DNA from: Faucicola mancuniensis
GTDB lineage: Bacteria > Pseudomonadota > Gammaproteobacteria > Pseudomonadales > Moraxellaceae
Direction of reading: 5' to 3'
Length of the DNA stretch: 64,000 bases
Assembly (NCBI RefSeq): GCF_046523945.1
Contig: NZ_CP171363.1
Span: 434,001 to 498,000 of the forward strand
Shown here: piece after piece, positions 26,728 through 34,623 of the stretch
How positions within the stretch are numbered: the stretch's first letter is position 1
How the letters are laid out: each line of letters opens with the position of its first letter
The notes under the pieces: model-generated
What the model saw: the letters and a program-made list of their open reading frames with translations, nothing else
Databases searched by the model: none
Told to the model about the DNA's origin: nothing
Translations under genes and position numbers: made by a program

Positions 26728-26756
26728 AAAAAACCCCAAAAATTTTGGGGTTTTTT
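26728..26756. terminator. Terminator between the Ala-rich lipoprotein and fba
   Basis: Perfect 14-bp stem AAAAAACCCCAAAA/TTTTGGGGTTTTTT with a single-base loop, 23 bp past the lipoprotein stop. It separates the lipoprotein and pgk from fba, so fba must have its own promoter or rely on readthrough. Confidence 0.9.
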
Positions 26757-26779
26757 GTTTTGTAATCATCAATCAAAAA

Positions 26780-27139
26780 TTAGTATTTTTGTGATTCTGG
26801 CACATCGTTTGCAACGGCTTGTGCACCACTGGCAACCGCTGTTGCACCATCAGCTACTGCATTGGCTGTAGCAGCTGTTGCTTTCGCAGCACCGTCTTTA
26901 ACAGCTTCTGTGCCATTGGCAACCGCTGTTGCGGTATTATCTGTTGCACTTGCAACCACATCACCCATTGATTCGGCGGTGTTTTGTACGTTGGTAGCAG
27001 CTTGGTCAGTTGCTGACGCAACGTCTTGAGCGACACTTTGTGCGGTGTCTTTGGCTGCGTCTTGGGTTTGTTGGCTACACGCTGTGATTGATAAAGTAGC
27101 AATCAAAGCTGATGTTAAAAGTAAATTGCGTTTTAGCAT
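26780..27139 (-). CDS. Small Ala-rich lipoprotein with helical repeats
   Basis: Encodes 119 aa from MLKRNLLLTSALIATL, with AGGA upstream; earlier in-frame Met codons have no ribosome site. The lipobox is ITAC at residues 18-21. The rest is made of Ala/Val/Asp/Thr repeats such as AKDTAQSVAQDVASATD and NGTEAVKDGAAKATAATAN, which predict a long amphipathic helix. It may lie along the outer membrane or peptidoglycan, like Lpp-type or LEA-like proteins. The role is unknown. It is 174 bp downstream of pgk. Confidence 0.8.
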   Translation of the reverse strand: MLKRNLLLTSALIATLSITACSQQTQDAAKDTAQSVAQDVASATDQAATNVQNTAESMGDVVASATDNTATAVANGTEAVKDGAAKATAATANAVADGATAVASGAQAVANDVPESQKY

Positions 27140-27313
27140 TGTCTTTTCCTGTTTAAACGGTGAATTAACACACTTATTAATTTTTATATAAACAACACGT
27201 TTAACAAGTGTACTCAAAATTTTTGTGCATTTTAACCAAAAAAAACCCTCTTGGCAATTGCCAATAAACATCACACAACAAATATTAACTTATATTTACA
27301 ATTGGATTGACAA

Positions 27314-28504
27314 TCATTTGCCTTGGCTTAAGGCGATAACCGCAGGCAATTGTTTGCCTTCTACAAATTCCAAAAACGCCCCGCCACCTGTTGATGTGTA
27401 GCTAACTTTATCTGCCACGTTATATTTATCAATCGCCGCCAATGTATCGCCACCACCTGCAATGCTAAAGCCAGCACTATCGGCAACCGCTTGGCTGATA
27501 ATCTGCGTACCTGTGCCAAATTTATCCACTTCAAACACGCCCACAGGCCCGTTCCAAAGAATTGTTTTGGCGTTTTTGATGGCTTGGGCAATGGTGTCAG
27601 CACTGTCTTTGGCAATATCCAAAATCATCTCATCATCGGCAATCTCATCAACAGATTTTTCAATCGCATCGGCTTTTTCTAGTGAACCTAAAAAATCTTC
27701 AAAATCAATTTGTGATTTTTTGGCAACGACAACCGTTTTTGGCAACAAAATTTCGGTTTCGCTCATGATTTGTTTGGCAGTTTCTACCAAATCGGCTTCA
27801 TACAATGACGCACCGACATTCACACCACTTGCCGCCAAAAAAGTATTGGCGATACCGCCACCCACGACAATTTGGTCGCACAGTTTGGCAAGCGTGGTTA
27901 ATACGTCAAGTTTTGTCGATACTTTTGAACCGCCAACAATGGCAAGCATGGGTTTTTCAGGGTTGTCCAATGCTTTCGCCAAAGCGTCCAATTCACTGGC
28001 TAATAGCAGACCTGCACAGGCAATTTTGGCTTTTTTGATAACGCCTTCGGTGGAGCTTTCTGCTCGGTGAGCCGTGCCAAATGCGTCCATGACAAACACA
28101 TCGCACAAATCGGCATAAGCTTGGCTTAAATTTTCATCATTTTTCTTTTCGCCTTTGTTAAAGCGGACGTTTTCTAACAATGCTACCTTGCTATCACCAA
28201 AGTTTACGCCATTTTGTAGGTAATCTTTGACAAAAATCACAGGTTGTTTGAGTACGTCTGTTAAATAGTTGGCAATCGGTTCAAGCGAATATTTGCTTTC
28301 AGGATTTTCTGGGTCAGGGCGACCTAAATGCGAACACACAATCACTTTTGCCCCTTTGTCAAGGGCGAGTTGAATGGTTGGCAAACTTGCCTTTAAACGT
28401 GCGTCATTGCTGATTTTGCCGTCTTTAATTGGCACGTTTAAATCTTCACGAATCAATACGATTTTGTTGTTAATATCTAGGTCTTGTAAACGGTTAAATT
28501 GCAT
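27314..28504 (-). CDS. pgk: Phosphoglycerate kinase
   Basis: Encodes 396 aa. It transfers phosphate between 1,3-bisphosphoglycerate and ADP. Motifs: KIVLIREDLNVPIKDGKISND, VIVCSHLGRPDPEN, LENVRFNKGEKKND, MDAFGTAHRAESST, AIVGGSKVSTKLDVL, VGGGIANTFLAASG, WNGPVGVFE and SIAGGGDTLAAI. Full length. It lies upstream of a lipoprotein and fba on the same strand. Confidence 0.97.
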   Translation of the reverse strand: MQFNRLQDLDINNKIVLIREDLNVPIKDGKISNDARLKASLPTIQLALDKGAKVIVCSHLGRPDPENPESKYSLEPIANYLTDVLKQPVIFVKDYLQNGVNFGDSKVALLENVRFNKGEKKNDENLSQAYADLCDVFVMDAFGTAHRAESSTEGVIKKAKIACAGLLLASELDALAKALDNPEKPMLAIVGGSKVSTKLDVLTTLAKLCDQIVVGGGIANTFLAASGVNVGASLYEADLVETAKQIMSETEILLPKTVVVAKKSQIDFEDFLGSLEKADAIEKSVDEIADDEMILDIAKDSADTIAQAIKNAKTILWNGPVGVFEVDKFGTGTQIISQAVADSAGFSIAGGGDTLAAIDKYNVADKVSYTSTGGGAFLEFVEGKQLPAVIALSQGK

Positions 28505-28742
28505 AAAAAAATTCCTTATGATGACAGATATAAATTTGGTAAATGGATATATTTTTATATTTTATCATAAAATAATTTGGCATAAAATAACCAATTTGCA
28601 TTAATTTTTTGGCTATACAAAAAGTTTACAATTTATGCAAAATAACCGTTGTATTTTGTCAAATTTTGATGAATAATAGATGAAAAATTAAGCGATTTTT
28701 TAGTTATTTTTTTATCAAATTTGTAAGGTTTAGGAGTACACA

Positions 28743-29069
28743 ATGACAGATGTAAACAAACATAAAACAGAATTATTGGCATTAAAAAACGAGTACGAAA
28801 CTCGCATTGAAAAAATCACCGACCACATTCATCACCCACAAGATGAGCTTAATCACCATTGGGACGACCAAGCAGTATCTGCCAATGAAAACGATATGCG
28901 AAAAAATCTGTTAGTAGAAGCCGAACACAATTTAGGGCTGGTAAACAGTGCATTGGCGCGTATTGACAATGACAGTTATGGTATTTGTATGGATTGTGGC
29001 GAAGAGATTGAAGAAGGTCGCCTTGACGCTGTACCTTATGCGACACAATGTATGCGACACGCAAAATAG
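28743..29069 (+). CDS. DksA/TraR-family zinc-finger protein
   Basis: Encodes 108 aa. A helical hairpin (residues 8-70) leads to a zinc finger, CMDCGEEIEEGRLDAVPYATQCMRH. The last pair is C-x2-H and not C-x2-C. The length is shorter than DksA itself (about 150 aa) and nearer TraR or YbiI types. Such proteins enter the RNA polymerase secondary channel or act as general regulators. AGGAG lies 8 bases upstream of the ATG. A tiny membrane-protein gene follows. Confidence 0.82.
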   Translation: MTDVNKHKTELLALKNEYETRIEKITDHIHHPQDELNHHWDDQAVSANENDMRKNLLVEAEHNLGLVNSALARIDNDSYGICMDCGEEIEEGRLDAVPYATQCMRHAK

Positions 29070-29111
29070 CCGTTAGTTATAAAACCAACTTGGATAAAAA
29101 GGACTGAACCC

Positions 29112-29297
29112 ATGAAATTTTTTAAAGATAATCCGATTAAAAACAGTTTGTTAGCGGTTGGTTTGATGTTGTTTTTGACCATTTGTTTTAAGTTGTCGGG
29201 TGATTTGACCAATGACAGTATGCCGATGAGCCAGACGGATAGTGTGTTTAGCGAAATTCGTTTGACAAATACCACGCCAAGTCCGTCAGCACATTAA
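29112..29297 (+). CDS. Tiny single-pass membrane protein
   Basis: Encodes 61 aa with one membrane helix (residues about 10-28, LLAVGLMLFLTICFKLSG) and a short Ser/Thr-rich outer tail. AAAAAGGA lies 8-15 bases before the ATG. It is 42 bp after the DksA-like gene and before a terminator, so probably cotranscribed. No family recognised. Confidence 0.6.
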   Translation: MKFFKDNPIKNSLLAVGLMLFLTICFKLSGDLTNDSMPMSQTDSVFSEIRLTNTTPSPSAH

Positions 29298-29324
29298 ACA
29301 TTTTTTTAATAAAACTCACATGAT

Positions 29325-29356
29325 AAAAACCCTATGAAAATTAGGGTTTTATTTTT
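29325..29356 (+). terminator. Terminator after the small membrane protein
   Basis: AAAACCCTAT pairs with TTAGGGTTTT, followed by a T-rich run. Confidence 0.8.
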
Positions 29357-29425
29357 TTATTGATGTTTTATTTTTCCATTTTATAATAGTCGCCCTATTT
29401 ATTTTTGCCAAAAATCGGAGTTGCC

Positions 29426-31456
29426 ATGAGCCAATTAAATCCCCAACAAATCCAAGCAATGAAAGACGTATCCGTCCCACTTTTGGTGTTGGCGGGTGCA
29501 GGTTCGGGCAAAACTTCGGTAATTACTCGTAAAATCGCCTATTTGATTGAGCAATGCCAAATGCCTGCCGAGCGTATCACGGCGGTAACTTTTACCAATA
29601 AAGCCGCTCGTGAGATGAAAGCTCGTGTGCAAAAACTGTTACCAAGCGAAAAAACCAAAGGTTTGACCGTTTCTACTTTTCACCAATTTGGTTTGCAATT
29701 TTTACGGTATGAACTATTACACACGCCCTTAAAAGGCAATTTTTCTATCATGGATAGCGAAGATAGCAAACGTTTGTTGTTAGATTTGATGGTGCGTGAT
29801 AACATGAGCGGTGCGGAAAGTAAAGAACTTGTCGGCAAAGCGATTAAAATGATTTCTGATTGGAAAAACGACCTAATTCCGCCAGAAAAAGCCGCAGAAA
29901 CACTCACCGACCCAGAAGATATGCTATTTGCGACTTTGTACGAACTGTACGAACGCAATTTGCGTGCGTATAATGCGGTGGATTTTGATGATTTGATTGT
30001 ATTGCCGACCAAAATTTTACAAGAAAACACCCAAGTGCGTGATAAATGGCAAAACCGCATTCGCTACTTACTTGTGGACGAATACCAAGACACCAACACC
30101 GCACAGTATGAACTCATTAAACTACTTGTCGGTGTGCAACCACGTTTTACCGTGGTGGGTGATGACGACCAGTCTATCTATGCGTGGCGTGGGGCAAAAC
30201 CTGAAAATATGGCGTTGTTGCAACAGGATTTTCCAAAATTAAACGTGATTAAACTTGAGCAAAATTACCGCTCTACCAACCGTATTTTAAACAGTGCCAA
30301 TGCGGTGATTGGTAATAATGAGCATTTGTTTGAAAAAAAATTGTGGTCGGATAAAGGTCATGGCGAACTGATTCGTGTGATTCATTGTCAAAATGATGAC
30401 GAAGAAGCCGAACGTGTCGCCAAAGAAATCGTTACCCACAAACTACGTCATGGCAACAATTGGCAAGATTATGCCGTTCTTTACCGCAGTAACTTTCAAG
30501 CTCGTATGTTAGAAGCCCAATTACGTCAATTACAAGTACCGTATAAACTGTCTGGCGGTACGTCATTTTTCGCTCGTAGCGAAATCAAAGACATCATGAG
30601 TTATTTACGCATTATTTTAAACCCAGAAGATGACGCTGCCTTTTTACGCATTATTAACACGCCAAAACGTGGGCTTGGGCCGGCAAGCCTTGAAAAATTG
30701 GGATTATTTGCCCAAGAAAATCAAATTTCGCTATTGACCGCTTGTAGTCATAGCGGTTTGCACCACGCCTTACCCAAAAAGGTGGCAAACGAATTACAGC
30801 AATTTGCCGAATTTATGGCACATTATACCCAAGAGCTTGACCAAAACGCCGACCCTGTACCGCTCGTGCGTCAGATGATTGACGAAACTGGCTATATTGA
30901 CCTTGTCAAATCAGAAGCCAAAACCCCACAACAAGAAAAAATCCGCCTTGACAATATAGAAACGCTTTACACCAGTATTCAAAATCTGATTAACAAAGAC
31001 GATGACGACCGCACCATTGACGCTGTTATTCGTAAATTGGTCTTGTTAGATATGCTTGAACAACAGCAAGAAGAAGAAAACATCAACAAAGTAAACTTGA
31101 TGACACTACACGCCGCCAAAGGCTTGGAGTTTAATTATGTGTATATTATGGGGCTGGAAGAAGATTTATTACCGCACAAAAATTCGGTGCTCGCCGAAAC
31201 GGTAGAAGAAGAACGCCGTCTTATGTACGTGGGTATTACTCGTGCAAAACAAGAACTTACCCTACTTCACGCTCGCCAACGCCGTGCAGGTGGCGACATG
31301 AAAACCACCACACCAAGCCGTTTTTTGGAAGAATTGCCTGTGGAACACCTTGATGCACCACATTTAACAAAGGGCAAAGCCAATGCCAATCCGCCAAAAA
31401 CGGCTGACGATTATTTGGCAACGTTGCGTGAAATTTTGCAAAAATCTAAAAAGTAA
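29426..31456 (+). CDS. rep: ATP-dependent DNA helicase Rep (UvrD/PcrA superfamily)
   Basis: Encodes 676 aa from MSQLNPQQIQAMKD; CGGAG before this Met favours it over an earlier TTG. It is an SF1A 3'-5' helicase that helps replication forks past proteins. Motifs: Q motif LNPQQIQAM, Walker A LAGAGSGKTSVIT, AVTFTNKAAREMK, VDEYQDTNTAQYEL, VVGDDDQSIYAWRGA, KLEQNYRSTNRIL, LMTLHAAKGLEFNYVYI and LMYVGITRAKQELTLL. Length and internal blocks (LDFDDLI-like VDFDDLIVLPTKIL, FARSEIKDIMSYLRI) fit Rep better than UvrD. Confidence 0.95.
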   Translation: MSQLNPQQIQAMKDVSVPLLVLAGAGSGKTSVITRKIAYLIEQCQMPAERITAVTFTNKAAREMKARVQKLLPSEKTKGLTVSTFHQFGLQFLRYELLHTPLKGNFSIMDSEDSKRLLLDLMVRDNMSGAESKELVGKAIKMISDWKNDLIPPEKAAETLTDPEDMLFATLYELYERNLRAYNAVDFDDLIVLPTKILQENTQVRDKWQNRIRYLLVDEYQDTNTAQYELIKLLVGVQPRFTVVGDDDQSIYAWRGAKPENMALLQQDFPKLNVIKLEQNYRSTNRILNSANAVIGNNEHLFEKKLWSDKGHGELIRVIHCQNDDEEAERVAKEIVTHKLRHGNNWQDYAVLYRSNFQARMLEAQLRQLQVPYKLSGGTSFFARSEIKDIMSYLRIILNPEDDAAFLRIINTPKRGLGPASLEKLGLFAQENQISLLTACSHSGLHHALPKKVANELQQFAEFMAHYTQELDQNADPVPLVRQMIDETGYIDLVKSEAKTPQQEKIRLDNIETLYTSIQNLINKDDDDRTIDAVIRKLVLLDMLEQQQEEENINKVNLMTLHAAKGLEFNYVYIMGLEEDLLPHKNSVLAETVEEERRLMYVGITRAKQELTLLHARQRRAGGDMKTTTPSRFLEELPVEHLDAPHLTKGKANANPPKTADDYLATLREILQKSKK

Positions 31457-31721
31457 TCCACCCAAACAAAATAATTGTTTGTTAAAAACACCAAACTTTT
31501 GCAATAAATGTAACAAATAATTTCAAATTTACAGATTTGTAACATTTGAAGCAATCTTTTTTGCAAAACTTAACGTGTTTACAGTCAAACGATGACAAAC
31601 TTTTTGATTTTTTTTGCTAATATATACATCAAGCAGTAAACAACAAGTTATGTTAATAAACATTGATGTTTACTTTTACTTTAAACAAGTTGAATGTTCA
31701 ACTTATCATTGGAGAAAGCGT

Positions 31722-32309
31722 ATGAAAACTTTACAAAAAACATTATTAGCATTAACTGCAACTGTTGCAATGGCTTCTGGTGCTAACGCAGCTATCAGCT
31801 ACTCAACTGCACAGCCATACGTTGGTGTAAAAGCTGGTCAATTTGATTCTGATGTTAAAGGTGTTGGCAACTTAAGCACTGACAAATCAACTGCTTACGG
31901 TGTTTACGGTGGTCTTCAATTTACACCTAACTGGGGTGTAGAAGCTGAGTACCTTGGTTCTGATAAAGCTGATGTAACTGCAAGTGGCGTAAAAACAGGT
32001 GAAATTGATACTAAAACTTACGGTGTTTATGGTACTTATAACTACAACTTTGTAAATAGCCCAATTTATGCAAAAGCAAAATTAGGTCTTGCAAAAACTG
32101 AAGTTGAATCAAAAACTGCAACCAGAACCGTATCAGCTGAAGTTGAATCAAAAACTGCAACCAGAACCGTATCAACTGACGATACTGGTCTTGCATATGG
32201 TTTAGGACTAGGTTTTCAAGCAACACCAGCTATCGCATTAGAGGCAGAATATGCTAAACCAGGAGCAGATACCAAGCTTTGGACTATTGGTGCAAAAGTT
32301 AAATTCTAA
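31722..32309 (+). CDS. Small outer-membrane beta-barrel (OmpA/Opa-like, porin family)
   Basis: Encodes 195 aa from MKTLQKTLLALTATVAMASG, with GGAG upstream; the signal peptide ends at NAA. The mature part alternates as an 8-strand barrel (QPYVGVKAGQFD, YGVYGGLQFTPNWGVEAEYL, TYGVYGTYNYNF, PIYAKAKLGLAKTEVES, GLAYGLGLGFQATPAIALEAE) and ends KLWTIGAKVKF with the terminal Phe. One extracellular loop contains a 13-aa tandem duplication. Such barrels act as adhesins or stabilise the surface; the specific role is unknown. Confidence 0.88.
   Translation: MKTLQKTLLALTATVAMASGANAAISYSTAQPYVGVKAGQFDSDVKGVGNLSTDKSTAYGVYGGLQFTPNWGVEAEYLGSDKADVTASGVKTGEIDTKTYGVYGTYNYNFVNSPIYAKAKLGLAKTEVESKTATRTVSAEVESKTATRTVSTDDTGLAYGLGLGFQATPAIALEAEYAKPGADTKLWTIGAKVKF
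32099..32174 (+). repeat. 39-bp tandem duplication in the barrel gene
   Basis: Two copies, at 32099-32135 and 32138-32174, identical over 37 bases, give EVESKTATRTVSA followed by EVESKTATRTVST. The period of 39 bp keeps the frame, so loss or gain would only change loop length. Confidence 0.9.
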
Positions 32310-32340
32310 TTTAACCTTCGCCCTTTAACAAAAAACACAA

Positions 32341-32373
32341 GAAACGGCACTTTTTTAGGTGTCGTTTTTTGTT
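32341..32373 (+). terminator. Terminator after the barrel gene
   Basis: AAACGGCAC pairs with GTGTCGTTT with one mismatch, ending in a T run, 32 bp after the stop. Confidence 0.75.
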
Positions 32374-32441
32374 TTTGTGTTTTTTTTAATTTATCCGTAT
32401 TGGGTTGATATCAGCATTTTTTACCAATTTTTTGGCAAAAT

Positions 32442-32477
32442 AAAAACCCAAGTCTTGGGCAATAGACTTGGGTTTTT
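32442..32477 (-). terminator. Strong terminator of the small RNA candidate
   Basis: Perfect 14-bp stem AAAAACCCAAGTCT/AGACTTGGGTTTTT with an 8-base loop. On the minus strand it ends the RNA candidate that starts near 32577. Confidence 0.9.
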
Positions 32478-32577
32478 TGGGGGGCTTGTCTTCATCTATG
32501 AAGTTCGGCTTACCTGCCGTTAATCCGTTGGATTCCATTCTTCAACACGGTATATCCGTTTGTTCCTTGTGTTGATG
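32443..32577 (-). ncRNA. Candidate small RNA, about 135 nt, multi-hairpin, GGA-rich
   Basis: No protein frame fits this stretch, but on the minus strand it has a full transcription unit: promoter at 32583-32611 and a strong terminator at 32442-32477. Between them lie several short hairpins: CAACAC...GTGTTG enclosing CGGATATACCG, AATCC-AAC-GGATT, CGGC-AGGTAA-GCCG, and CTTCA-TAGA-TGAAG. The hexamer ACGGAT occurs twice, with AAGGAA and ATGGAA nearby. Repeated A(N)GGA in or near hairpins is the pattern of CsrA/RsmA-binding RNAs, including the TwoAYGGAY candidate family. The existence of an RNA is well supported; its class is a guess. Confidence 0.6.
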
Positions 32578-32582
32578 TGTGT

Positions 32583-32611
32583 ATTATAGAAAATTACACC
32601 CATCACCACAA
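32583..32611 (-). promoter_or_regulatory. Sigma-70 promoter of the small RNA candidate
   Basis: Minus strand: -35 TTGTGG (32606-32611), an exact 17-base spacer, and a perfect -10 TATAAT (32583-32588). Transcription would start near 32577. Confidence 0.65.
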
Positions 32612-32660
32612 GCCGACAAAGTCTTAAATGTTTGTAAGCATTTGCTTACATTGCCAAATT

Positions 32661-32850
32661 TTAAGCGTGGTTTTTGACGATTTCGCTCACCGCAAGCCAT
32701 GCTTGTTCTAAAGCCCCAGTAGTATAAGGCTTCCAGTCGGCATCGCTGTTGGCGATATGAATGTTGCCATTTGGCTGTTTGACTGATTTTAATGGTAAAT
32801 TATACTCCAATAAAAACCGCCATAACCACAACAGCCATGACGGTACGGGG
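32661..32850 (-). pseudogene. C-terminal fragment of the TAT flavoprotein
   Basis: On the minus strand an open frame reads WRFLLEYNLPLKSVKQPNGN, then IHIANSDADWKPYTTGALEQ and AWLAVSEIVKNHA before a stop. IHxANSDxxW and a following ALEQAW are what I expect at the FAD-binding C-terminus of NAD(P)-binding amine-oxidase-like flavoproteins, e.g. spermidine dehydrogenase. The N-terminal half of such a protein is encoded at 34562-33900, so the two were once one gene and the DNA between is an insertion. Confidence 0.65.
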
Positions 32851-32851
32851 G

Positions 32852-33248
32852 TTATCTAAGCTGCTGGCGGTAGGTACGGCAGATTTGTGTGAGGTTGTCT
32901 TCTCCAACAGTATCAGGGATGATTTCTTCCCAAGTAGCAGATGACGATTCGTTGATGGTGAGTGATATGTCTTTTACCATACTGCCATTTTGTGCATAAT
33001 ATATTACTCTGCTTACCTCCCATTTATGATGCCAGCAGTCATAATACATAAGAGTTTGCATTTCGGTATATGGCTGAAAGTTGTTATAGTGATTTTGCGG
33101 TGGGGTGGTAAATACCCAATTTTCCCAAACTCGCAGATATTTAGTGCCATTCCCCAAGCGTTTGATCTGGACGCTATCACGTCTCACTGTGGCTCGCTAG
33201 CGGTATCATCAGGGCGGCGATTAGGGTCAAGTGAATAAAAGATCTCAT
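32852..33248 (-). pseudogene. Small secreted protein, surface-adhesin E-like, frameshifted
   Basis: A gene starts at 33248 with AAGGAG upstream and a signal peptide MRSFIHLTLIAALMIPLASH. The frame stops 23 codons in, but shifted by one base it continues from about 33187 as RRDSVQIKRLGNGTKYLRVW. Further on it reads MQTLMYYDCWHHKWEVSRVI, then ATWEEIIPDTVGEDNLTQIC, which matches the layout of surface-adhesin E-like proteins (Trp near a Tyr-Asp-Cys and a closing P-x-S/T-x8-C). The length is 397 bp, not divisible by 3. It follows the chimeric flavoprotein frame by 24 bp. Confidence 0.6.
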
Positions 33249-33272
33249 AAAAACTCCTTAGTGGTTAAAAAA

Positions 33273-34562
33273 TCAAAATTGACTAGGGTCAAGTGTCGTC
33301 GTCGATAGATTGCCATTGAGCTGGCGGATAAGCTCTACCGTGTAGCCTGTGCACATGTCGCTATAGCACTCAAACTCAAAGGCCCTGTCGGCTTTGGCAT
33401 AGCTGGTATCATCGCCAAAGAGATATTTTGTGCCGTACCAAGTGTCGCCATGAGCGTATTTGAGTTCGTAGCTGCCTTGGGGGAGATTGATGTCTAGCGT
33501 GTCGCCCCCGCGAATAAAATAGCTGGCAAATTCTTGGCGGTTGTCGGCATCGATGACTTTGAGCCAGTAGTTGCCACCTGTGCTCGTAACTACCGAGAGT
33601 GTGGCATCGCCCCAAGAGCTGGGGTGGTTGGTGTAGCCTGTCTGTGGTCGGGGCAGGGGCTTGTAGGAGACGACACCGACTTGGGTTTTTAAAAACTCGG
33701 TGCGAGAGTGCAGCTCGGGGACTTCGCAGTTATAGCGATAAATCTCTTGGCGGACTTTGTCGTTGATGGTTTTGGCGGCTTTTTTGCACGTTTGTTCGCG
33801 TTTGTTGTTGATGGCTTTTTGTTTGGCTCTTAGGGCGTCTTTGGTGGACGGATGTAAGCTGTTCCATACGGCGTTGATGTCGGCAACGGCTTGTTCGTAG
33901 TCGGCTTTGGCATTGTCGCTATCAGGCTCGCTCGCCACCACTTTGGCTTTGCCAAAAACCGCTTGATTATAGTACACGCCTTTTTGCATATTTAATTTTT
34001 CAAAAAATTGTTGGTCATAAAATTTTTCAAATTTATCCACGTCAATGCCTAAGGCGACCAGCAATTTTTTATCTCGCTCATCGTAACGGGTTTTTGGTGA
34101 ATCAATGGATTCTGTACCGCCATAACTGATACGAAAAATATCTTTGCCATCAACGTTGGCGTGAAATTCGTTGCGTTTGGCGTGTCCCCCAAAATCATCG
34201 TGATTGTCAATCAACAAAATTTTGCTATCAGGAAATTGTTGCTGATACCAATAGGCACTGGCAAGCCCGCTAATCCCTGCTCCCACGACCACAAGGTCAT
34301 AATCGCCCACGCTTTTTTCGTTGGCAACGTCAAATTGTTTGCCTTTCCAAGTGATTTCGTGGGCGACATCAAAACTGCCTTGATGACTGCCACGCAGTTT
34401 GTCCAACGCTGGCGGATAGTCGCTGTTGATGGCGACTGTTGTGCTATTGAGTTTGGCGGTTGGGTTGTTTTGTAGTTTTTGACAAGCGGTCAAAACGCCT
34501 GTACTCACCCCAGCAATGGCAACGGCAGAGCCGTTAATAAAATCTCGTCTGGTAATTGGCAT
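33273..34562 (-). CDS. Chimeric frame: TAT flavoprotein N-terminus fused to LprI-like/unknown secreted protein
   Basis: Encodes 429 aa. Residues 1-27 are a twin-arginine signal (PITRRDFINGSAVAIAG) with a lipobox-like LTAC. Residues 86-125 are an FAD-binding Rossmann unit (DYDLVVVGAGISGLASAYWY, LIDNHDDFGGHAKRNEF) typical of spermidine-dehydrogenase-like enzymes. After about residue 215 the character changes. YEQAVADINAVWNSL, RAKQKAINNKREQTC and EIYRYNC resemble a DUF1311/LprI domain, followed by a domain with GDTWYGTKYLFG. The expected flavoprotein C-terminus lies at 32661-32850. I infer insertion of a foreign cassette; the product is unlikely to be an enzyme. Confidence 0.7.
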   Translation of the reverse strand: MPITRRDFINGSAVAIAGVSTGVLTACQKLQNNPTAKLNSTTVAINSDYPPALDKLRGSHQGSFDVAHEITWKGKQFDVANEKSVGDYDLVVVGAGISGLASAYWYQQQFPDSKILLIDNHDDFGGHAKRNEFHANVDGKDIFRISYGGTESIDSPKTRYDERDKKLLVALGIDVDKFEKFYDQQFFEKLNMQKGVYYNQAVFGKAKVVASEPDSDNAKADYEQAVADINAVWNSLHPSTKDALRAKQKAINNKREQTCKKAAKTINDKVRQEIYRYNCEVPELHSRTEFLKTQVGVVSYKPLPRPQTGYTNHPSSWGDATLSVVTSTGGNYWLKVIDADNRQEFASYFIRGGDTLDINLPQGSYELKYAHGDTWYGTKYLFGDDTSYAKADRAFEFECYSDMCTGYTVELIRQLNGNLSTTTLDPSQF

Positions 34563-34623
34563 AATAAATCTTAAAATGTGATTAAAAATGAGCTATTTTA
34601 TAAAATTTTTAAGGACTTTGCAC

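Noticed and set aside
27251..27264. 14-bp palindrome TTGGCAATTGCCAA between pgk and the lipoprotein as an operator
   Set aside because: The words TTGGCAA and TTGCCAA are very common across the window, so one palindromic pair is weak evidence.
33222..33295. Direct 12-bp repeat TAGGGTCAAGTG at 33222 and 33284 as a target duplication of the inserted cassette
   Set aside because: Both copies lie inside the cassette, 62 bp apart, so they cannot mark its two ends; probably local duplication.
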